Of a stretch of 64,000 nt of DNA, positions 57,481 to 64,000 are shown in pieces. The position numbers were made by a program, and so were the translations under genes. Source of the DNA: Chitinophagaceae bacterium. Lineage in GTDB: Bacteria; Bacteroidota; Bacteroidia; Chitinophagales; Chitinophagaceae. The notes under the pieces were generated by a model. It made no database searches and was not told where the DNA came from. It worked only from the letters and a program-made list of their open reading frames with translations. The DNA lies in NCBI GenBank assembly GCA_016710165.1, contig JADJLJ010000001.1:1364001-1428000 (forward strand), written 5' to 3'. Each line of letters opens with the position of its first letter. The stretch's first letter is position 1.

Positions 57481-59442
57481 TCAGTCTTCTTCATCCCGGT
57501 ATATCCTCTGCAGTTTTAAATTACTTACCGGTGAAATGATCAGTGGAAATTTTTCTACCTGCACCACGCTTTGTTCCAGGCCAAACCCTTTTTCCTCACT
57601 AAGGGAGATCTCCTTCAGCCAGAAATAGAGTTTCATGACGATGCGTTCAAAGAATGGCAGTTCGTTATCCTGGCTCAGGAATTTTTCCATTACGATGAAT
57701 TTAAAATCACCTACCACGTTATTTCGTTGCTGGCTTTCATAACGGCTGGTAACATTCACTTCCCGGTTTGCCACCAGGTCTTCCACCACCTTCTTGAACA
57801 TCAGGTTAATGCGGGGCTGCATCCGGAAGCCCAGCCTGAATTCAACCCGGATGATGTCGTTGGGAATAATATGTTCTACGGTATACTCGCAGGTATATGG
57901 GTCATCCATCGTATCCACGTGAATGAACCAATAAATATCGGCACGTTTCGGTTTGCCTTTGAGGATGGAATAGATGATCTTGTGTTCGATCTCCTTTGGA
58001 TTATTGGCGCTGGTGAGATACACCAGGTGGGTAGCATACTTAGGCACCGACGTATCATTGCTCAGTTCTTCCAGCTTAGGCACATATTCTTCCAGGCGCA
58101 CAAATTCAACATAGCGGTTCTTGATCTTTCGTGCCCGGTACCATATATACATCACAACAAACAATCCACCTCCTACGATCAACGTAACATAACCACCATG
58201 CGGGAATTTATCGAGGTTTGCTATTAAAAAACTTAGTTCAATGGCTAAAAATGTTGCCAGGAAAAGATATATAAGCCATGATTTTACCCGGTGCAGAACC
58301 ATGAAATTAGCAACCAGAATGGTGGTAGCCAGCATACACAACGTAATGGCAAGGCCATATGCGGCACCCATGGCTCCTGAAGTTTTAAAATACAGTACAA
58401 TACCGCAGCAGCCTACAAATAAAAGGGTGTTTATCCCCGGAACAAATAACTGGCCCCGGGCCTCTGTAGGATAATTGATCTTCATTTTAGGCCACAGGTT
58501 CAGGCGTATGGCTTCACTGATGAGTGTGAATGAACCACTGATCAACGCCTGGCTGGCAATAATGGCCGCGGCCGTTGCTATGATGATGCCGGGTATCTGA
58601 AACCAGGCAGGCATCAGTGCATAGAATGTTTTGCCGGTAAATACCTGTCCCATCTGATTCTGAAGAAGCCATGAACCCTGGCCTATATATGTTATCAGTA
58701 AACAGGATTTTACCATGATCCATGATATGCGGATATTGCCACGCCCACAGTGCCCAAGGTCGCTGTAAAGTGCTTCGGCACCTGTGGTACAAAGAAAAAC
58801 AGCTCCCAAAAGCCAGAATCCCCCCGGGTATTGACTCAGAAATTTGCCCGCATAATAAGGATTGAATGCTTTAAAAACACCCCAGTTATCGGTTATGTGT
58901 AACAACCCCAGTATGGCCAACATCATGAACCAGATGAACATGATGGGTCCGAATAGTTTGCCAATAGAATTGGTACCAAACTGCTGCATGAAGAATAAGA
59001 TGGCAAGAATACCGAGCACTATATAAACAATAGTTGATTCTTCAATATGGCTGAACGCACTTGTAATACGCAAACCCTCAATGGCTGAAGTGACAGAGAT
59101 CGGCGGTGTTATCATTCCATCGGCGAGCAGGGCGGCTCCCCCGATCATAGCAGGTAATACCAGCCATTTGCGCCTACGCCTCACCAGGGTGTACAAAGAA
59201 AAAATTCCCCCTTCACCCCGGTTATCGGCTTTTAATGTAAGGATAACGTACTTAATGGTTGTTTGCAGGGTAAGCGTCCAGATAATGCAGCTTAATGAAC
59301 CCACTACCAACAATTCGTCTATCACCCTGCCGTGAATAATCTCATCAAAAACATAGAGCGGGGAGGTACCGATATCGCCGTAAATAATTCCCAAAGCAAC
59401 CAGTAAGCCGGCTGCTGTTACCTTGTTAACATGTTTCGACAC
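57481..59442 (-). CDS. kup: KUP-type potassium uptake protein
   Basis: 653 aa with about twelve membrane helices and a C-terminal cytoplasmic domain (from about residue 440). Signatures are LGIIYGDIGTSPLYVF at the N-terminus, LTLKADNRGEGGIFSLY, DGMITPPISVTSAIEGL and LYSDLGHCGRGNIR. Takes up K+ with protons. The final residues (RNNVVGDFKFIVMEKFLSQDN...LSEEKGFGLEQSVVQVEKFPL) match the usual C-terminal end of the Bacteroidota form. Length is normal. Confidence 0.95.
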   Translation of the reverse strand: MSKHVNKVTAAGLLVALGIIYGDIGTSPLYVFDEIIHGRVIDELLVVGSLSCIIWTLTLQTTIKYVILTLKADNRGEGGIFSLYTLVRRRRKWLVLPAMIGGAALLADGMITPPISVTSAIEGLRITSAFSHIEESTIVYIVLGILAILFFMQQFGTNSIGKLFGPIMFIWFMMLAILGLLHITDNWGVFKAFNPYYAGKFLSQYPGGFWLLGAVFLCTTGAEALYSDLGHCGRGNIRISWIMVKSCLLITYIGQGSWLLQNQMGQVFTGKTFYALMPAWFQIPGIIIATAAAIIASQALISGSFTLISEAIRLNLWPKMKINYPTEARGQLFVPGINTLLFVGCCGIVLYFKTSGAMGAAYGLAITLCMLATTILVANFMVLHRVKSWLIYLFLATFLAIELSFLIANLDKFPHGGYVTLIVGGGLFVVMYIWYRARKIKNRYVEFVRLEEYVPKLEELSNDTSVPKYATHLVYLTSANNPKEIEHKIIYSILKGKPKRADIYWFIHVDTMDDPYTCEYTVEHIIPNDIIRVEFRLGFRMQPRINLMFKKVVEDLVANREVNVTSRYESQQRNNVVGDFKFIVMEKFLSQDNELPFFERIVMKLYFWLKEISLSEEKGFGLEQSVVQVEKFPLIISPVSNLKLQRIYRDEED

Positions 59443-59602
59443 AGAAAATATTTAAGTGTTCACCAGGGCATTTTTAAAAATGCAATCACAAATGTAGAGG
59501 TAAAACGAATAAATACAGGGAAATATTTTGGGAGGACATTACCCCCTGGTTCATGGAACCGGCCGGCACCGGTAACCCCGTATCCTCAACCGCATCAGCC
59601 CA

Positions 59603-61609
59603 TCACCTGCTTAATAACTCCACATCCTTAACCCAGGCGGGGAACCAAACTGTCATTTCTCCTTTGCCGCGGTTGGCCCAGCTGTAGTAAGGGACCAGGG
59701 TTATGGATCTCCTTTCCGTGGTGACCGATTCATCATTATTGACCGTTACAACAGGCGCTTCGGTTCTTAACGTCATCACGCCATTTAATAAGCCCGGTTT
59801 AAACCCGGCAATAAAGCCGGAAGCGGAAGGAAGGATGATATTTGACGTCTTTCCATTGTTATCTGCCCATTCAGCACAATACATGATGGGACCCCGCTGC
59901 AATGCCACTTTACCAATATCATTTTTTATTTTTTCATTCGCTGTTACCCTTTTCACTTCCATCGGCAACCGTACTTCCATCACATCATTCTTTTTCCAGG
60001 TTCTGCTTATTACGGCATAGCCGTTTTCCAGTTCATAGGCCACAGCTTCTCCATTTACTTTTATTCCGGGTTTTGCGTTGCTGCCGGATTCAAACCGGTA
60101 CAGGTCAGACGGAACAGCACTGTTCATTACCCAGCCGGGAATACGAATGCGTATCTTAAATGTACTGGCCTTTGCTGTATTGATCTTAAAATGCAGGTCC
60201 CCGTCCCACGGATAATTATTCTGCTGGATTACCTGCACCGGTATTTTATTCATCACAATATCTGCAGTGCTGCTGATGAAAAGGTTTACAAAAAGATCAT
60301 CCCCCTTTTGTGCATACATATAACCGGGTATTGCAGGTATAAAGCGGCAGATATTGGTAGGACAGCAACTGCATTCAAACCAGCCCGAACGTTCCCTTTC
60401 AATATCCGGGTGTGAAAAACTGTTACGTATCTCCATGGCATTTGTATAGAAAAAAGACTTTCCATCCAGTCCCACTCCCGAGATCAGCCCGTTGTAGAGG
60501 GTTTTCTCCAGCACATCCATGTATTTAGCATCTCCATGCAGCAGGAACATGCGGTAGTTCCAGTAAACATTGGCAATGGATGCACAGGTCTCATTGTACG
60601 CTGTGTTATTCGGCAATTCATAATTGGCGCCAAAGCGTTCTCCGTCACCAACGGCTCCGATACCACCCTGCACGTATAATTTTTTTGATACCACATTCTC
60701 CCATATCCGGTCAATGGCTTTCGTGAGGCTGTCGTTACCGGTGAGTGCTGCCACATCGGCCACCGCAGCATATAGATACCCCGCCCTTACCGCGTGGCCA
60801 ACAGCTTCCGATTGCATCAGCACCGGTTTGTCGTCCTGCCAATAGGAACCATTCTTCCAGACGTCTGTGCTTTTCGGATCATACCCTTTGTATTGTCCTC
60901 TTGCATCAATGAAAAATTTAGCGGTGGCCAGGTACTCCTGCCTGCCGGTAATGCGGAATAACTTTACCAGGCCCATTTCCACCACTTCATGCCCGGGGGC
61001 AACCGTTCTTTTACCGGGACCAAAAACAGAACAAACAAGGTCGGCATTCTTTAACGCGATATCAAGCAGGTTCCTTTTTTTGGTGGCCAGGTAATGCGCC
61101 GCCGCCGCTTCGTACAAATGGCCTGCATTGTATAATTCATGGCTCAGTTCCCGTTCTTTCTCCCAGCGTTCTTTGCCTACCCAGTTGCCCACATTCACCG
61201 GATCAATGGTTCGGGCAGTGTATAAATAGCCGTCTGCTTCCTGTGCATTTTTAATGATAACGATCAAAGAATCAACATAGGCGTCCAGTTTTTTATCGGG
61301 ATGCGTAGCCAGGGAAAAGGCAGCGCCTTCAATGGTTTTGTAGATATCGGTATCGTCGAACGGATAGCGGGTACAGAATTTTCCCTTCTTTGCCGCCGCC
61401 ATGACGAAATTCTTTACCCGTCCTGTATTCTCACATCGTTCAAAGGATGCCGGGATGGTAACCGTGCGGTTGATCTCGATCCGGGGCAGCCAGAAATTGT
61501 CGGAAAGGTGCACCTGCGTAAAATCAACTTCCTTCAATGCATAATCTTTTTGCTGTGCATAAACGGATGCTGTGACAATCATGCTGATAAGCAAAATATT
61601 TTTTTTCAT
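59603..61609 (-). CDS. Glycoside hydrolase family 127 (beta-L-arabinofuranosidase-like), exported
   Basis: 668 aa from the ATG at 61609 with a signal peptide (MKKNILLISMIVTASVYAQ). The catalytic layout of GH127 is clear: the glutamate and first zinc cysteine in AYNETCASIANVYWN, and the cysteine cluster ECSCCPTNICRF that gives the nucleophile and further zinc ligands. A helical barrel comes first (KTIEGAAFSLATHPDKKLD, APGHEVVEMGLVKLFRITG) and a beta domain after. It would remove terminal beta-L-arabinofuranose from plant glycans. No SusC/SusD or other polysaccharide genes are adjacent, so it is an isolated enzyme here. Confidence 0.9.
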   Translation of the reverse strand: MKKNILLISMIVTASVYAQQKDYALKEVDFTQVHLSDNFWLPRIEINRTVTIPASFERCENTGRVKNFVMAAAKKGKFCTRYPFDDTDIYKTIEGAAFSLATHPDKKLDAYVDSLIVIIKNAQEADGYLYTARTIDPVNVGNWVGKERWEKERELSHELYNAGHLYEAAAAHYLATKKRNLLDIALKNADLVCSVFGPGKRTVAPGHEVVEMGLVKLFRITGRQEYLATAKFFIDARGQYKGYDPKSTDVWKNGSYWQDDKPVLMQSEAVGHAVRAGYLYAAVADVAALTGNDSLTKAIDRIWENVVSKKLYVQGGIGAVGDGERFGANYELPNNTAYNETCASIANVYWNYRMFLLHGDAKYMDVLEKTLYNGLISGVGLDGKSFFYTNAMEIRNSFSHPDIERERSGWFECSCCPTNICRFIPAIPGYMYAQKGDDLFVNLFISSTADIVMNKIPVQVIQQNNYPWDGDLHFKINTAKASTFKIRIRIPGWVMNSAVPSDLYRFESGSNAKPGIKVNGEAVAYELENGYAVISRTWKKNDVMEVRLPMEVKRVTANEKIKNDIGKVALQRGPIMYCAEWADNNGKTSNIILPSASGFIAGFKPGLLNGVMTLRTEAPVVTVNNDESVTTERRSITLVPYYSWANRGKGEMTVWFPAWVKDVELLSR

Positions 61610-61695
61610 GAGGAAGTTATTTATCATTTACAGAATACTGCCTGGCGGGCTGTCTCACGAATCACCGGTAATACAAGGTAATTTAAATGGAAATT

Positions 61696-61839
61696 TTAAA
61701 AAATCATAGAAAGCGCCTGTTTTGTCGCTTTTGACCCTGCGTTATTATGCCGGAAAATCCTGTCCTCCAGGCTCTGTGTATGCCCAATATAAAATTGGTC
61801 AAGTGAAGGCGAATAAATGATATAGACATAAAAGGGCAT
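61696..61839 (-). pseudogene. GIY-YIG nuclease domain remnant next to tRNA-Ala
   Basis: 47 codons from the ATG at 61839: MPFYVYIIYSPSLDQFYIGH, the GIY-YIG motif, then an arginine-bearing helix EDRIFRHNNAGSKAT. It then stops where whole proteins of about 80-95 residues would go on with the glutamate and the rest of the fold. The next bases do not restore it in another frame. A terminator hairpin separates it from the tRNA. Whether it is a decayed cassette nuclease or a very short protein is not decided. Confidence 0.6.
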
Positions 61840-61843
61840 AAAA

Positions 61844-61873
61844 TACAAAAGGCTCACTATTGGTGAGCCTTTG
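61844..61873 (-). terminator. Terminator of the tRNA-Ala transcript
   Basis: Stem AAAGGCTCAC, loop of 5 nt, stem GTGAGCCTTT, then T-rich sequence on the reverse strand. It begins immediately after the CA that follows the tRNA discriminator base. Confidence 0.75.
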
Positions 61874-61947
<74 letters not shown>

Positions 61948-62340
61948 TTATTTTTTTAAGAACAAATTCTTCTTCGAACCGACTAACTTCCCGCACTCCT
62001 GCGGGACGCTCTAGCCTCCCAACTCGGGAGAGCTAACCCCCCTTATTTTTTTAAGAACAAATTCTTCTTCGAACCGACTAACTTCCCGCACTCCTGCGGG
62101 ACGCTCTAGCCTCCCGATAACTATCGGGAGAGCTAACCCCCCTTATTTTTTTAAGAACAAATTCTTCTTCGAACCGACTAACTTCCCGCACTCCTGCGGG
62201 ACGCTCTAGCCTCCCGATAACTATCGGGAGAGCTAACCCCCCTTATTGTTTAAGAACAAATTCATTTCCCAACCGACAACCTTCCCGCTTTCAGGCGGGA
62301 CGCTCTAGCCTCCCGATAACTATCGGGAGAGCTAACCCCC
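61948..62340 (-). repeat. Tandem array of four tRNA-Ala-like degenerate units carrying palindromes
   Basis: Four head-to-tail units end at 62042, 62142, 62242 and 62340 (lengths 95, 100, 100, 98). On the reverse strand each begins like the tRNA (GGGGGGTTAGCTC), keeps GGCTAGAGCG from the D-arm side and GTCGGTTCGAA from the T-arm, and has the other arms replaced. The D-loop holds a CTCCCGATAG/TTATCGGGAG hairpin (short form in unit 1) and the anticodon arm holds CCCGCAGGAGTGCGGG (variant in unit 4). A third palindrome, AAGAATTTGTTCTT, stands where the acceptor 3' strand should be. None can form a normal tRNA. Units 2 and 3 are almost identical, so the expansion is recent. Confidence 0.85.
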
Positions 62341-62389
62341 AAACGGATTGCAAATATACTGGCAGGGGCCTTTGGTTCAAAATGAATTT

Positions 62390-63157
62390 TTAATCCTGCT
62401 TATTGGCCGGAGATGCGGGCACTGTATTATTGCCGCCATTCACTTTATTGGCACCGGCTTCTATGCTTTTAATTGCCTCCAGGTTCTGTCGGGCCAGTAA
62501 AAAACTGCTGTCCAAAGCCAGGGCTTTTTCAAAGTATTGTTTCGCCTCTGCTTTTTTATCCAGATCATAAAGGGCCAACGCATGAATATTGTAGATACCG
62601 GCCTGCAGGTAGGTACGGCCTACCTGCTCGCCCACGTTATAGGTCATGGTGTATTCTGGTTTAAACGTCTGCCTTTCCACACTCACTGCCGTAGAAACAC
62701 ATTCTGCCAGTCTTTTAATACCATACTGCAATTCCATCAGTTTGTAGGCATGGTATGGGCTTTGTGTCTTGCCATATAGCTGTTCAAAGATGTTGATGGC
62801 CTCTTTGGGCTGCTGCAGTTTATCCAGGCAAATACCTTTCATCTCCAGCAAACCGTTATCCGCTGGTTTTACTTTCAACCTTTTGTCGGCCCAGTAATAA
62901 CATTGCACATAAGAGCCCTGCTGCATATACAGCATAGCCAGCGTGTCTTCATAAACACCGTTGGCACCCTGGTCGGCCACGTAATAACCAAGCGCAGTTA
63001 TCGCAGTATTCAGATCCCCGCTAATAACTGACTGGTTGAATACTTTTAAGTGGGGGTTGTTTTTAGCAGCAGGAACATTGGATCTACCCGCCTGGGCAAA
63101 GGCTGAAACACAAAAAAACAGGTACAGGACCGCAAGATTTACTTTTTTCATCATCAT
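62390..63157 (-). CDS. TPR-repeat exported protein
   Basis: About 255 aa. Three ATGs in a row (63157, 63154, 63151) precede KKVNLAVLYLFFCVSAFAQ, a signal peptide. The mature protein is helical with tetratricopeptide-like pairs (AMLYMQQGSYVQCYYWADKRL, GICLDKLQQPKEAINIFEQLY, HALALYDLDKKAEAKQYFEKALALDSS). The end is a low-complexity tail (NGGNNTVPASPANKQD). Likely a periplasmic scaffold; partner unknown. Downstream of the citrate synthase gene, separated by a terminator. Confidence 0.8.
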   Translation of the reverse strand: MMMKKVNLAVLYLFFCVSAFAQAGRSNVPAAKNNPHLKVFNQSVISGDLNTAITALGYYVADQGANGVYEDTLAMLYMQQGSYVQCYYWADKRLKVKPADNGLLEMKGICLDKLQQPKEAINIFEQLYGKTQSPYHAYKLMELQYGIKRLAECVSTAVSVERQTFKPEYTMTYNVGEQVGRTYLQAGIYNIHALALYDLDKKAEAKQYFEKALALDSSFLLARQNLEAIKSIEAGANKVNGGNNTVPASPANKQD

Positions 63158-63181
63158 CAATTTTTGGGGGCTCAAAGTAAC

Positions 63182-63207
63182 AAAAAAACCGGAAACGGGT
63201 CCGGTTT
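63182..63207 (-). terminator. Terminator after citrate synthase
   Basis: On the reverse strand AAACCGGA, loop CCCGT, TTCCGGTTT and a T-run of seven. It lies between the citrate synthase stop and the TPR gene. Confidence 0.8.
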
Positions 63208-63229
63208 GCAAATCAATTATATTCCAGGT

Positions 63230-64000
63230 TTATCCTTCCCATATCTCTTCCTTTCCAGCCAGCCATTCCTTTACCAGGTTTGTGGTAACCGATTTTGGCC
63301 TTTCCAGCGGAAAGCCCAGGGCCCTGTCCCAGCAAAGGCTTGCCAGCACACCCAATGCCCTGGACACACCAAACAGGACCGTATAGAATTCATACTCAAT
63401 AAAACCATAATGTACCAGCAGTGCGCCGCTGTGGGCATCCACATTGGGCCATGGATTCTTTATTTTGGCAATAGAACCCAGGATCGGTGGAACGGATTCA
63501 TAAATATTCCAGACCGTCTGTACCAGTGGATCATCGGGCATGTGTTTTTTACCAAATTCCACCTGGGCGGTAAAGCGGGGGTCTGTTTTACGCAACACAG
63601 CATGGCCATAACCGGGCACTACTTTTCCTTCGCTCAGGGTCTTCTTAACGTATTCTTCGATCTGCTGTTTGGATGGTATCTCTGCACCGATCTCCTCCCG
63701 CAGTTCATAGATCCACTTGATCACTTCCTGGTTTGCCAGTCCGTGCAAGGGGCCGGCCAGCCCGTTCATCCCGGCCGCAAAACTTAAGTAAGGATCACTT
63801 AAGGCAGAACCCACCAGGTGCGTGGTATGTGCAGATACATTCCCTCCTTCATGGTCGGCATGAATGGTCATGTACAACCGCATCAGTTCATGAAAACCCT
63901 CGTCTTCATAACCCATCATGTGGGCAAAATTTCCCGACCAGTCAAGCAGTCCGTTGGGCTGGATGTGCTCCCCGTTCTTGTATTTACGGCGATAGATATA
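63230..64000 (-). CDS. gltA: Citrate synthase (5' end cut by window)
   Basis: 256 residues of the C-terminal part are visible, open to the window edge with no start. Catalytic residues can be placed: histidine in HADHEGGNVSAHTTHLVGSALSDPYLSF (split here for reading: ADHEGGNVSAHT), histidine in GPLHGLANQEV, and the aspartate in PNVDAHSGALL. The pattern is that of the eukaryote-like citrate synthase group. Condenses acetyl-CoA with oxaloacetate in the TCA cycle. The ATG at 63919 is internal; the frame continues upstream through KYKNGEHIQPNGLLDWSGNF. Confidence 0.93.
   Translation of the reverse strand, partial: YIYRRKYKNGEHIQPNGLLDWSGNFAHMMGYEDEGFHELMRLYMTIHADHEGGNVSAHTTHLVGSALSDPYLSFAAGMNGLAGPLHGLANQEVIKWIYELREEIGAEIPSKQQIEEYVKKTLSEGKVVPGYGHAVLRKTDPRFTAQVEFGKKHMPDDPLVQTVWNIYESVPPILGSIAKIKNPWPNVDAHSGALLVHYGFIEYEFYTVLFGVSRALGVLASLCWDRALGFPLERPKSVTTNLVKEWLAGKEEIWEG

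Noticed and set aside
61948..62340. CRISPR array
   Set aside because: Regular ~100-bp period looked CRISPR-like at first, but the whole unit repeats, there are no unique spacers and no cas genes; the units derive from the neighbouring tRNA.

Overview
The window looks like a chromosome segment of a Bacteroidota bacterium, most likely Chitinophagaceae or a close relative. The evidence is three type IX secretion (T9SS) substrates with C-terminal sorting domains, TTG-N20/21-TAnnTTTG promoters, no Shine-Dalgarno sites, and Bacteroidota-type families (DUF4293, a DUF6427-like protein, four helix bundle protein, DUF559). Family placement is from recognition, not a search.

Layout. 1-5.2 kb: the start of a polysaccharide-export SLBB protein, a FabK/nitronate monooxygenase-like flavoenzyme, a sugar nucleotidyltransferase and glyA. 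5.4-15.4 kb: a surface module with two very large fibre proteins (N-terminal attachment domain, beta-roll repeats, S74-type C-terminal chaperone), a T9SS protein, and a small proline-rich exported protein downstream of each fibre. 16-21.4 kb: a giant autotransporter-strand repeat protein with a T9SS tail. 21.7-34.8 kb: uvrA, an ECF sigma factor, dsbD plus a lone DsbD-alpha-like protein, purQ, membrane and exported unknowns, a TIGR01777 reductase, an ABC exporter and a matrixin-like protease. 35-44 kb: a fused beta-oxidation enzyme, a GDPD-like protein divergent from an LtaS-like transferase, a WG-repeat protein and metG. 44-54.8 kb: ppsA, two LD-carboxypeptidases around a T9SS type-B protein, and katA divergent from oxyR with a visible operator. 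54.8-64 kb: two paralogous hydrolases split by a four-helix-bundle cassette, rhodanese, kup, GH127, a tRNA-Ala with a strange tandem array, a TPR protein and citrate synthase.

The unusual content is a set of small repeat-bounded insertions. (1) A 480-bp DUF559 nuclease cassette with terminal inverted repeats sits in frame inside metG, and related short palindromes lie at the metG 3' part and inside the beta-oxidation gene. (2) A 620-bp cassette encodes a four helix bundle protein between arrays of a 7-bp repeat in inverted orientation, filling the gap between two hydrolase genes. (3) Next to tRNA-Ala(GGC) are four tandem ~100-bp degenerate tRNA-like units whose D and anticodon arms are replaced by other palindromes, and a GIY-YIG remnant lies on the other side of the tRNA. 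Several further families of palindromic intergenic repeats are present.

Caution: nine genes, several of them housekeeping, carry 1-2 nt frameshifts, mostly in homopolymers, and one junction is a 136-bp poly-G/poly-C block. These are most economically read as sequencing or assembly errors, so frameshifted genes are annotated full length with the suspected indel given.
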